A stretch of 64,000 nt of DNA from Streptantibioticus rubrisoli (GTDB lineage Bacteria > Actinomycetota > Actinomycetes > Streptomycetales > Streptomycetaceae), in assembly GCF_024436055.1 (NCBI RefSeq), contig NZ_JANFNH010000011.1, positions 1 through 64,000 on the forward strand, in the 5' to 3' direction. The notes beneath the pieces were generated by a model, which saw nothing but the letters and a program-made list of their open reading frames with translations, did no database searches and was not told the DNA's origin. Each line of letters opens with the position of its first letter. The first letter of the stretch is position 1. The position numbers were made by a program, and so were the translations under genes. Positions 28,402-36,754 of the stretch are shown here, in pieces.

Positions 28402-29661
28402 CTAGGACTCCAGCAACCGCTGCCCCACGTACTCGCCCGGCGCGCAGCCGCCCGGCACCGCGAACAGCGCGCTGGACTCGTGCCGGATGAACCGCGACAG
28501 CCCGTCCGCCCGGTCCAGCTTCTGCTGGACCTTGATGAAGCCGTTGAACGGGTCCGCCTGCCAGGCGACGAACAGCAGTCCGGCGTTGGGCGTGCCGTCC
28601 TGGTCGTATCCGTCGTGGTAGGAGAACGCCCGCCGCAGCATGGCGGCGCCGCCGTTGGAGGCGGGCGCGGCGACCCGGATGTGGGCGTCCCCGGGGATCG
28701 CCAGCGAGCCATCCGGATTGATCTTGTTCAGGTCCACCGGCGTGCTCTCGGTACCGCCGGACAGCGGTGCGCCGTCCGACTTGCGGCGGCCGATCACCCG
28801 CTCCTGGCGGTCGAGCGAGAGGTGGTCCCAGGAGTCCAGCAGCATCCGGATCCGCCGTACCACCGCGTAGGAACCGCCGTTCATCCAGCTGGAGTTGCCG
28901 GTCTGGCCGGAGACGAAGACCTTCGTCCCGAAGTCCTTGTCGGTCGGCTTGGGGTTGTTGGTGCCGTCGATCTGGCCCATCAGGTTGCGCGGCGTCCTGG
29001 GCCGCTCGGTGGCTCCGGGGGCGCGGTTGAACCCGTTCATCTGCCAGCGCGTTGTCGCCGTCCCGGCCGCCTCCTTCTGCAGTATCCGCAGGGCGTGGAA
29101 GGCGACCAGCGAGTCGTCACTGCCGATCTGCACCCACAGGTCACCGTCGCTCAGCTTGGGGTCGAGCGCGTCGGAGGAGAACGGCGGGATCGGGGCGAGG
29201 TTCTCCGGGACCCGGTCCTTCAGACCGGTCTTGTCGAAGAAGCCCAGCCCGAACCCGAAGGTCACGGTCAGTGAGGAGGGCCCCGCGTCCAGCGCGATCT
29301 GGTTGTCGTCGTTCGGCGCCCGCCCGGCCGTCATCGCCTCGGCCGCCGCCGACCAGCGGCGCAGCAGCGCGGCGGCCCCCTTGCGCCCGGCGCCCGGCGC
29401 CAGGTCGAAGGCGATCAGGTGCCCGGTGGCCTGTGCCGGTTCGACGATGCCCGCCTGGTGGTCGCCGTGGAACGGAACCGCCGTACTGCCCACCGACGTC
29501 AGCGGTGCCGCACCGGACGTCGCCGCGTAGCCGTACGCGCCGCCCGCGCCGCCGACCACCAGGCCCGCCGCGCCAGCGGCCGACGCGGTGCCCAACAGCC
29601 GCCGTCTGGTTATCTCCTGACGTCCAGTCAGCTCACTGGATTTGGCCGTAGCTTTCTTCAT
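28402..29661 (-). CDS. Tat-exported Dyp-type peroxidase of the copper cluster
   Basis: The 419-residue protein has a Tat signal (TRRRLLGTASAAGAAG) and the Dyp motifs LMGQIDGTNNP and DAHIRVAAP. It is a paralogue of the EfeB at 21407-22723 but sits at the end of a copper operon, and its ATG overlaps the stop codon of the CopC-CopD gene (TGATG). In S. lividans a related DtpA peroxidase works with Sco and copper-chaperone proteins in development (established for that species), which fits this gene order well. Confidence 0.9.
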   Translation of the reverse strand: MKKATAKSSELTGRQEITRRRLLGTASAAGAAGLVVGGAGGAYGYAATSGAAPLTSVGSTAVPFHGDHQAGIVEPAQATGHLIAFDLAPGAGRKGAAALLRRWSAAAEAMTAGRAPNDDNQIALDAGPSSLTVTFGFGLGFFDKTGLKDRVPENLAPIPPFSSDALDPKLSDGDLWVQIGSDDSLVAFHALRILQKEAAGTATTRWQMNGFNRAPGATERPRTPRNLMGQIDGTNNPKPTDKDFGTKVFVSGQTGNSSWMNGGSYAVVRRIRMLLDSWDHLSLDRQERVIGRRKSDGAPLSGGTESTPVDLNKINPDGSLAIPGDAHIRVAAPASNGGAAMLRRAFSYHDGYDQDGTPNAGLLFVAWQADPFNGFIKVQQKLDRADGLSRFIRHESSALFAVPGGCAPGEYVGQRLLES

Positions 29662-31547
29662 CAGCCGATCGCCACATTCTTGGTCTCGGTGACCTCGTCG
29701 ATGTCGGAGGTGCGCACGGTCAGGGACAGTTGCCACTGCCCGGCCATCGGCAGCTGGACGGACGGCGCCGTCCACACGCCGGTGCCGTCGTGGCCGAGCT
29801 TCACCGGCAGCGGTCCGACGCCCCGGGACCTCAGGGTGAACGACAGGTCCACCTCGGGTACGTCGACCGGGTTGCCCGCCTGGTCGGCGATGGTCAGGTG
29901 CAACTCGTTGCTTCCGGTACGGGCCGGGTCGATGTGGACGCTCGCGGTGCCCTTGCCGTTCGCCCCGCCGGTGTCGAACGGGATGGTGGCGAACACCGGT
30001 CCGCCACTGGCCGGTACCGCGCTCGGCGTGGCTCCCGCGGTGGCGGTCTCCTCCACCGCGCGGCCCGGCTCGGTGCCGCTGAGCGCCGTGGCGACCGCCA
30101 GCACGAGCACCGCGACCGCCGCCTCGGCCAGCACCGAGCGGCGCAGCCCGGCCCGCGCCGGATCGGCGTCCCGTCGCCTGCGTGCCCGTGCGGTGGCCAA
30201 CGCGGCGCGCTGCCGGGCGAGTTGGGCGGCCCGCGCCGGATCGCTCGACGTCACCTCGACGGACGCCGCCACCGGTTCTGGCTCCTCCTCGGGCACGTCC
30301 TGGTCGGCCAGGCGACCGGTCCAGCGCCGGGAGACGTACGCCGCGCCGAGCACCACCGCGACCAGTGCGACCTTGGCGATCAGCAGCCGCCCGTACGAGG
30401 TCGTGGCCAGCGCGTGCCATGAGCCGACCTGCCGCCATGACTGGTAGATCCCGGTCGCCGCCAGTACGCACACGCACCCGAAGGCGGTCCGGGAGAACCG
30501 GCGCACCGCCTCCCGTTCGATCCCGGCGGTCCGGTACAGCGCGGTCAGCAGTGCCGCGAGCCCGCCCAGCCAGACCGCCATCGCCAGCAGGTGCAGCACG
30601 TCCAGCGGCACCGCGACGCCCGGCTGGATGCCGACCGAGGCGTGCTCGGCCAGCGACCAGGTCGCCGCGAGACCGACCGCGATCACCGCGCCGCCGAGGG
30701 CGAGCCCGATCGCCAGGTTCCGCCGCCCGGCCCACGCCCCCCGGGTGAACTCGGCACCGAACAGCACCGACAGGTACACCGCCGCCGCGGCGAGCAGCAG
30801 CAGCCGGCACAGCAGCGCCGCCCCCGGCTTGGTGTCGATCACCGACCGCACCGCACCGAGGTCGAACACCCCGCCAAGACCGGTGCCGTTGACGTAGGGA
30901 CCGCGCAGCAACAGCAGCGCGAGCGTGGCGGCCGCCATCGCCGCCCAGCCGCCGACCGCCAGCCGCCGCATCACCCGCAACCGGGCACCGCGCGGCCAGC
31001 ACACCGAAAGGAACGCGCAGCTACCGACCAGCAGCGCGAACCCGCCGTACGCCAGGTAGCGCCCGATCCCGTACAGCACCCCGGCGGTGCCGCCGCCGGC
31101 GTCCTGCTCGGGCACCGCCGCGGAGGTCTTCGACGGCGCGCCGACGGAGAACGTCCAGGCGCCCGCGACCGGATGGGTGTCCGCCGAGACCGCCTTCCAC
31201 GCCACGGTGTACGTGCCGTTGCCGAGGTCAGGGCGCAGCCGCACGGTCGCGGTGTCGGTGGCGCCGCCCGCGTGCTGGGCGGCGCCCTGCTGGACCTGCT
31301 TGCCGGACGGGTCGAGCACCCGCACCGAGTCGGCGGACAGCAGTACCCCCTCGGAGAAGGTGAGCAGCACCTTCGACGGCGCCGTGAACACCACCGCCCC
31401 CTGGCCGGGGTCGGTGCGCAGCAGCGCGGCGTGCGCGGACGCGGGGGCCGCCCCGGCGAGCAGCGCGGTCAGCAGCGCGGCGAGCACCAGCAGCAGCCGC
31501 CGCGCGGTCGTCCTTCCCCTCGCGGTGGTCAGCGGTTCGGCGGCCAT
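29661..31547 (-). CDS. CopC-CopD fusion copper-transport protein
   Basis: The 628-residue protein has a signal peptide (about 1-38). A CopC beta-barrel starts at AHAALLRTDPGQG, with N-terminal His as a copper ligand and a second site in DTHPVAGAWTFSV. Eight or so helices of CopD follow (about 155-430), then another helix near 480 and a C-terminal YtkA/FixH-like beta domain (about 520-628). It is expected to bind copper outside and import it to cuproenzymes. It lies between the PCuAC and Dyp genes in one operon. Confidence 0.88.
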   Translation of the reverse strand: MAAEPLTTARGRTTARRLLLVLAALLTALLAGAAPASAHAALLRTDPGQGAVVFTAPSKVLLTFSEGVLLSADSVRVLDPSGKQVQQGAAQHAGGATDTATVRLRPDLGNGTYTVAWKAVSADTHPVAGAWTFSVGAPSKTSAAVPEQDAGGGTAGVLYGIGRYLAYGGFALLVGSCAFLSVCWPRGARLRVMRRLAVGGWAAMAAATLALLLLRGPYVNGTGLGGVFDLGAVRSVIDTKPGAALLCRLLLLAAAAVYLSVLFGAEFTRGAWAGRRNLAIGLALGGAVIAVGLAATWSLAEHASVGIQPGVAVPLDVLHLLAMAVWLGGLAALLTALYRTAGIEREAVRRFSRTAFGCVCVLAATGIYQSWRQVGSWHALATTSYGRLLIAKVALVAVVLGAAYVSRRWTGRLADQDVPEEEPEPVAASVEVTSSDPARAAQLARQRAALATARARRRRDADPARAGLRRSVLAEAAVAVLVLAVATALSGTEPGRAVEETATAGATPSAVPASGGPVFATIPFDTGGANGKGTASVHIDPARTGSNELHLTIADQAGNPVDVPEVDLSFTLRSRGVGPLPVKLGHDGTGVWTAPSVQLPMAGQWQLSLTVRTSDIDEVTETKNVAIG

Positions 31548-31554
31548 GGGCGGA

Positions 31555-32022
31555 TCAGCCCTTCGGCCGGTAGGTGGCCGGTTCCACCGGGACGGTCACC
31601 GTGATCGGCGCCGACTTGGCGAAGCGCAGGGTGAACGACACCTTCCCGCCCACCGTCGGCTTCTTCCGCATGCCCATCAGCATCAGGTGGTTGCCCCCGG
31701 TGCTGAGCACGAGCCTGCCGTGCGCGGGCACGGTGAAGGACTTGACCTCCTGCATCATGTTCGACTCGGTGCGGTGCATGGTGACGTCGGAGGCCACATC
31801 GCTTGTCACGCCGGTGAGTTGGTCATCGGCGCCGCCGGTGTTGGTCACCGTGAAGTAGCCCGCCGCCATGTCGTCCATCGCGGGCTGGGGTACGTAACCG
31901 CCGCTGACCTTCAACTCGGGCCTGGCGTCTGCGTCGTTGTGGCCGGAACCGGGGGATCCACATCCGGTGAGCGCCATGGCGCCGATCGCGAGCGCGGCCG
32001 TGGCCGCCGCGAGCCGCCTCAC
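31555..32022 (-). CDS. PCuAC-type copper chaperone lipoprotein
   Basis: The 155-residue protein has a lipobox (MALTGC, Cys near residue 21). Its cupredoxin-like PCuAC domain carries the copper site H(M)x10Mx21HxM, visible as VTMHRTESNMMQEV and GGNHLMLMGM. It delivers Cu(I) to the CuA site of cytochrome oxidase together with Sco1. The start overlaps the Sco1 gene end by ATGA. Confidence 0.92.
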   Translation of the reverse strand: MRRLAAATAALAIGAMALTGCGSPGSGHNDADARPELKVSGGYVPQPAMDDMAAGYFTVTNTGGADDQLTGVTSDVASDVTMHRTESNMMQEVKSFTVPAHGRLVLSTGGNHLMLMGMRKKPTVGGKVSFTLRFAKSAPITVTVPVEPATYRPKG

Positions 32023-32684
32023 AGGTCCTCACCCTTGATCAGCTTGGGGATGTCCCGCTGGTAGGTGGCCGAGTCCGCGCTGTCGGTGTACGCGTAGTGC
32101 GCCTTGTCGTCCTTGGGGGAGAACGCCAGGACCTCGGCGCTGTGGGTGACGGTGTAGCTGCCGTCCTGCTGCCTGACCGGCTTCTCGACCGTTATGCCGA
32201 GCGACTTGGCGCCCGCCTGGATGGCGTCGAAGCTGCCGGTCAGCCCGATGAAGCCCTGACCCTGGCCGGGCAGCCAGCTGGCGAGGCGCTGCGGGGTGTC
32301 CCGGTCGGGGTCGGTGGTGACGAAGATGACCTGGATCTTGTCCTGTTCGTCCTTGGGTAGCTTGCGCTTGGCGTTGCCGATGTCGGACATGATCAGCGGG
32401 CAGACGTCCGGGCAGTGCGTGTAGCCGAAGTACAGCAGCACCGGCTTGCCCGCGGTCTCCTTGGCGAAGTCGAACTTCTGGCCGTGGGTGTCGGTGAGCA
32501 CCAGGTTCGGCTTGGTCATCGGCGGGGTGAGCGGCAGTGCGCCGCCGCTGGTGGCGGAGGCGGAGACGGAGGCGACCGGCTTGTCGTCGGTGGAGCCGCC
32601 GCACGCGGTCAGGGTCAGCGCGGCGGCCGCCGCGAGCGCCGCGGCGAGGGCGACCGTGCGGTCGCGGTGGTTGGGTGTGCGCAT
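32019..32684 (-). CDS. Sco1/SenC-family copper chaperone lipoprotein
   Basis: The 221-residue protein has a lipobox (LTLTAC) and the Sco thioredoxin fold with the copper-binding CxxxC motif in YTHCPDVCPL and the distal His in TVTHSAEVLAF. It inserts copper into cytochrome oxidase and supports copper-dependent development in Streptomyces. It is coupled to the PCuAC gene downstream. Confidence 0.93.
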   Translation of the reverse strand: MRTPNHRDRTVALAAALAAAAALTLTACGGSTDDKPVASVSASATSGGALPLTPPMTKPNLVLTDTHGQKFDFAKETAGKPVLLYFGYTHCPDVCPLIMSDIGNAKRKLPKDEQDKIQVIFVTTDPDRDTPQRLASWLPGQGQGFIGLTGSFDAIQAGAKSLGITVEKPVRQQDGSYTVTHSAEVLAFSPKDDKAHYAYTDSADSATYQRDIPKLIKGEDL

Positions 32685-32752
32685 TCAGGGGTTCCCGGGG
32701 AGTGGGCCCCGGTCCGCGCTCGACGGACCGGGGCGGCCGTACGGAGGCAGGG

Positions 32753-33466
32753 TCAGGCGGCGGAGCCGTCACCGCGGCGGCGACCGGCGAACACGCCGTA
32801 GCCGACACCGGCGGCGCCGAGCAGGATGCCGACGACACCCAGCACGCGGGCGGTGTCGTCGCTGTCGCCGGACGACTTGGCCGCGGTGGTCCGCGCGGCG
32901 TTCTGGGCGTCGGTACCGCTCTTGGCGTCGGTCAAGGTGATGGTCGGCGCCGGGTGCGCGGGCTCGGCACCGCCCGGCGTCGAGGTGTCGATCCAGCGCA
33001 CGACCTGGTTGTTGTCGTAGGTCTGGAGCGCCTTGAAGCTCAGCGTGCCAACGTCGGTCGGCAGCGGGCCCAACGCCACCGGGAAGCGCTGGAACTCACC
33101 GGGCTTGATCTGGCCGCCAGACCAGGTGATCTTGGTGACGGCCTCGGTGACCTGGCCGTCGTCGGTGCTGATCGGCTTGGCGAGCTTGGTCTTGGTGACC
33201 GTGGCGGTCCAGCCCGGCACCGGCTCGGTCTGCACCGAGGCGAGCGGGTGGTCGGTGGGCAGGTTGACCTCGACCTTGACGGTGTTGGCGTTGTCCTCCT
33301 CGTTGGGGACCTTGAACTCCACCGTGCTGTAGCTGCCCTTGACGGCGCTCTTGGGGGTGACGGTGACGTGCGCGAAGGCCGGTGCGGCGAGCAGCAGTAC
33401 GGAGGCGCCCGCGGCGGCGCCGACGGTGGCGAGACGGTTGACGGCGCGCTTGTGTGAGCTGGTCAT
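32753..33466 (-). CDS. YcnI-family (DUF1775) copper-associated membrane protein
   Basis: The 237-residue protein has a signal peptide cleaved after AFA, leaving an N-terminal HVTVTP (the histidine brace that binds Cu(II) in YcnI proteins). The DUF1775 beta domain (about 32-175) and a C-terminal membrane helix (VLGVVGILLGAAGVGYGVF) with an Arg-rich tail follow. ATG 33466 is chosen as the family start. Confidence 0.9.
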   Translation of the reverse strand: MTSSHKRAVNRLATVGAAAGASVLLLAAPAFAHVTVTPKSAVKGSYSTVEFKVPNEEDNANTVKVEVNLPTDHPLASVQTEPVPGWTATVTKTKLAKPISTDDGQVTEAVTKITWSGGQIKPGEFQRFPVALGPLPTDVGTLSFKALQTYDNNQVVRWIDTSTPGGAEPAHPAPTITLTDAKSGTDAQNAARTTAAKSSGDSDDTARVLGVVGILLGAAGVGYGVFAGRRRGDGSAA

Positions 33467-33582
33467 GGTGATGGAACTCCACGGAGGCGGAAGGCGATCT
33501 TCAGGGTGACGCGCATGCGGCCGCGACCCCGGTACGTACGCCGACGGGCGTGTTCCGCCGATCCGGGTAGGGGAGGGTCGCC

Positions 33583-34377
33583 TCAGGCCGCGAGGGCCAC
33601 CGCGGGCGGACCCCGGCGAATCACCGAATGCTGAAGGAGCACCGACTCCGGATGGCCGCAGTCGTACGCCGTACGGCGCCGCCGTACGCCGGTCAGCCGC
33701 TCGGCGAGCAGCCCGGCGACCAGCGCCAGGGTGCGGACCGCGAACAGCGCGGCGCGCAGCGGCAGCAGTGCGGCGGCCTGCCGCACGCCATGGCCGGAGA
33801 GTTGGACCAGCCGCCACAGCGCGGCCTCACCGCGGCGCAGCAGCCATCCGGTGACCAGCGCGGCGGCCAGGTGGCCGCAGAGCATCGGCAACGAGTACGA
33901 CAGACAGCCGTACCCGACCGGCATTCCCGGCATCCCGGTCATACCGGGCATTTTTTGAGGGAGGGTGGGAGCGGTCGACGGGTCGATATGGGCCTGCCGC
34001 AGCAGGTGTTCGGCACTGGCCGGCGTGAGCCGCAGCAACTGGTCGTTGCAGAGCAGATGCCCGGCGAGCGCCATGATCCGGTCCGACCGGGTGCCGGTCA
34101 CCGGTTCGGCGCACCACTGCCCGGTGCTGAACAGGGCGTGCAGCGCGAGCTGTCCGCCCAGCATGGCCGCCGCGATGGCGGGCAGCGATCGCTCCCGTCC
34201 CGCCAGCGGTGCCGCCACCGCGAGCACCCCGACCCACCCGGCAAGCAGCGCCCACAGCGGAATGCCGCCCCCGGACGCCATCGCGTGCCCGGCCGCGGAC
34301 AGCGTGACGCAGACCGCGGCGAACACCGCGGCCCTCAGCAGTCTCAGATCAGCGCCGGCGCGCACGGGGGCAGTCAT
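33583..34377 (-). CDS. Membrane protein of the copper cluster
   Basis: The 264-residue protein has four or five hydrophobic segments and a Met-rich loop (KMPGMTGMPGMPVG near residue 150), the kind of sequence that binds Cu(I). A soluble C-terminal tail follows (about 215-264). It is upstream of YcnI in the same direction, so it is probably the first gene of the copper operon. No family is named with confidence. Confidence 0.7.
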   Translation of the reverse strand: MTAPVRAGADLRLLRAAVFAAVCVTLSAAGHAMASGGGIPLWALLAGWVGVLAVAAPLAGRERSLPAIAAAMLGGQLALHALFSTGQWCAEPVTGTRSDRIMALAGHLLCNDQLLRLTPASAEHLLRQAHIDPSTAPTLPQKMPGMTGMPGMPVGYGCLSYSLPMLCGHLAAALVTGWLLRRGEAALWRLVQLSGHGVRQAAALLPLRAALFAVRTLALVAGLLAERLTGVRRRRTAYDCGHPESVLLQHSVIRRGPPAVALAA

Positions 34378-34583
34378 GGCGGCGCCATCATCCCACCCGC
34401 CCCGGTCAGCTCGAACAGCAGGGTGCCCGGCTCGGGGTGGTGCGCGAAACGTATCGGTATTACTCCGCTATGCCTGTTCTGTCCGTCCGCCGAATGAGCG
34501 GCATCACGTCAACACCACGCTTACCGGTCGACTTTCCCGGCAATACGTATCCGTACATCGAGCCGCGGCCAGGAGGCTGGAGC

Positions 34584-35036
34584 ATGAGCATCTGGTGGTC
34601 ACTCCATTTGCGGCGCGAAGCTGCGAGCGTTCCGCTCGCCCGTCGGCTCCTGTTGGGCACGATGGAGACCGCGGGTGTCGATCCGGACATCTCCTACGAC
34701 CTGTCGGTGGCGCTCTCCGAGGCGTGCGCCAACGCCGTGGAGCACGCGGGTGGCGCGGGATCGAACAGCGGATACCAGGTCACCGCCCATATCGAGGGCG
34801 ACCGCTGCCGGATCGAGGTCACCGACTCGGGGCCCGGCTTCCCCCTCGGCCGCATCCGGCGCACCGTGCGCCCGCTGGGCCGCAGATCCCATCAGGCGGA
34901 GCACGGCCGCGGGCTGTTCCTGATCGAATCGCTGGTGGACCACGTCCACTTCCACAACCGCCCCGGGCACGGCGCCGTCGTCAGCTTCGACAAGGTCCTC
35001 AAGTGGCGAGAGGACTCGCTGCTGAAGGCGTCATGA
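34584..35036 (+). CDS. HATPase_c anti-sigma-type ATP-binding protein
   Basis: The 150-residue protein is a single GHKL ATPase domain with N-box SEACANAVEHA (near residue 50), G1 DSGPGFPLGRI and G2 EHGRGLFLIESL. That is the size and layout of RsbW/SpoIIAB-like serine kinases, which are very numerous in Streptomyces. ATG 34584 has AGGAGG at the right distance; a longer frame upstream lacks homology. The target is unknown; the PP2C/SpoIIE phosphatase at 36755-38299 could be a partner. Confidence 0.8.
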   Translation: MSIWWSLHLRREAASVPLARRLLLGTMETAGVDPDISYDLSVALSEACANAVEHAGGAGSNSGYQVTAHIEGDRCRIEVTDSGPGFPLGRIRRTVRPLGRRSHQAEHGRGLFLIESLVDHVHFHNRPGHGAVVSFDKVLKWREDSLLKAS

Positions 35037-35132
35037 ACCGCCGCCATCGAGCCGGACGGATCCGCTGACCAGAGCGTGTGGACCGCGGTGTGGGGCGCGC
35101 GCCCCACACCGCGATCGCCGGGCCGTCGGGCC

Positions 35133-36617
35133 TCAGCCGCGCAACTCCCGCATCCACGCCTCGACTTCGTCCGCTCGCCGGGGCAGCGCCGCCGACAGAT
35201 TGCGGTTGCCGTCCTCGGTGACCAGGATGTCGTCCTCGATCCGCACGCCTATGCCGCGGTACTCCCGCGGTACCAACTGGTCGTCGGCCTGGAAGTACAG
35301 CCCGGGCTCCACGGTGAGCACCATGCCCGGCTCCAGCGTGCCGTCGACATAGGTCTCGGTGCGGGCCTGGGCGCAGTCGTGCACGTCGAGGCCGAGCATG
35401 TGGCCGGTGCCGTGCAGCGTCCAGCGGCGCTGCAGGCCCAGCTCCAGGACCCGCTCGACCGGCCCCTCGACGATGCCCCACTCGACCAGCTTCTCGGCCA
35501 GCACGCGCTGCGCCGCGTCATGGAAGTCCCGGTACTTGGCGCCCGGGCGGACGGCGGCGATGCCCGCCTCCTGGGCCTCGTACACCGCGTCGTAGATCTT
35601 GCGCTGGAGCTCGGTGTACGTACCGGAGACCGGCAGCGTGCGGGTGACGTCGGCGGTGTAGAGGGTGGTGGTCTCCACGCCCGCGTCCAGCAGCAGCAGG
35701 TCGCCGGAGCGCACCGGGCCGTCGTTGCGCACCCAGTGCAGGGTGGTGGCGTGCGGACCGGCCGCGCAGATGCTGCCGTAGCCCACGTCGTTGCCCTCGA
35801 CCCGGGCGCGCAGGAAGAACGTGCCCTCGATGTACCGCTCCGAGGTGGCCTCGGCCTTGTCGAGGACCTTCACCACGTCCTCGAAGCCGCGCACGGTGGA
35901 GTCCACCGCCCGCTGCAGCTGGCCGATCTCCCACTCGTCCTTGACCAGCCGCAGCTCACTGAGGAACTCCTTGAGCTCCCCGTCCCGCTCGGCGTCCAGC
36001 ACGTCGGTGAGCGCCTGCTCAAGGGCCGCGTCATAGCCGCGGACGACGCGCGTCGGGGCCGGGGCTGCGGCGGTCAGCTCCTCGGCGGTCTTGCGCACAT
36101 CGCGGGTGGGCAGCCCCAGCAGCCGCTCGGCCTCGGCCAGGCTGTGCCGGCGGCCGACCCACAACTCGCCCTGGCCGTCCAGCCAGAACTCGCCGTTCTC
36201 CCGGTTGGACCGGGGCAGCAGATAGACGGTCGCGGTGTGCCCGTCCTCAGTGGGGTCCAGCACCAGCACGGCGTCCTCGCTCTGGTCGCCGGTCAGGTGC
36301 ACGTACTCCGACGAGGCGCGGAAGGAGTACTCGGTGTCGTTGGAGCGGGTCTTCAGGTTGCCCGCGGGGATCACCAGCCGCTCGCCGGGGAAGCGCGCGG
36401 ACAGTGCGGCGCGGCGCTCGGCCGCGTACCGGGCCTGGTCGATCGGCCGCAGGTCGCGCAGCTCGGTGTCGGCCCAGCCGGACTTCATCAACTCGGCCAG
36501 CTCATCGGAGACGGCCGGGTACAGGCCGTTCTTCCGCTGCTTGATCCCCGCCGCGTCAGCGGAACGATCGGTTGGGGTCTCGCCTTCGGGGTTCTCCGGG
36601 GCGCGCTCCTCGGCCAC
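35133..36617 (-). CDS. pepP: Xaa-Pro aminopeptidase (aminopeptidase P)
   Basis: The 494-residue M24B peptidase has an N-terminal AMP_N domain (about 60-190). The pita-bread domain carries the five metal ligands, visible in LLLDAGVE, YTADVTRTLP, LHGTGHMLGLDVHD, TVEPGLYF and IRIEDD-type VRIEDDILV. It removes N-terminal residues before proline. GTG 36617 is preceded by GGAGG; longer in-frame starts run into the DnaA-box region. Two strong DnaA boxes sit 65-97 bases upstream. Confidence 0.93.
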   Translation of the reverse strand: MAEERAPENPEGETPTDRSADAAGIKQRKNGLYPAVSDELAELMKSGWADTELRDLRPIDQARYAAERRAALSARFPGERLVIPAGNLKTRSNDTEYSFRASSEYVHLTGDQSEDAVLVLDPTEDGHTATVYLLPRSNRENGEFWLDGQGELWVGRRHSLAEAERLLGLPTRDVRKTAEELTAAAPAPTRVVRGYDAALEQALTDVLDAERDGELKEFLSELRLVKDEWEIGQLQRAVDSTVRGFEDVVKVLDKAEATSERYIEGTFFLRARVEGNDVGYGSICAAGPHATTLHWVRNDGPVRSGDLLLLDAGVETTTLYTADVTRTLPVSGTYTELQRKIYDAVYEAQEAGIAAVRPGAKYRDFHDAAQRVLAEKLVEWGIVEGPVERVLELGLQRRWTLHGTGHMLGLDVHDCAQARTETYVDGTLEPGMVLTVEPGLYFQADDQLVPREYRGIGVRIEDDILVTEDGNRNLSAALPRRADEVEAWMRELRG

Positions 36618-36681
36618 GTCATGCCTCCTCGCACTAGGACGAATGCCATCGTAAGCGCGTGCGGACGCGCGCAGAGCGGCC

Positions 36682-36713
36682 TGTGGACAACACTTGCGCC
36701 GCCCTGTGGACAA
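36682..36713. promoter_or_regulatory. Pair of perfect DnaA boxes
   Basis: TGTGGACAA occurs at 36682-36690 and 36705-36713, each the complement of the preferred Streptomyces box TTGTCCACA. They are in the same orientation, 23 bp apart (about two helical turns), between the pepP start and the end of the SpoIIE-phosphatase gene. They may regulate pepP or help to titrate DnaA. Confidence 0.75.
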
Positions 36714-36754
36714 CATCTGTCGCGCCCGCGTCAGCGAGCCCTCGGCGGTGCCGC

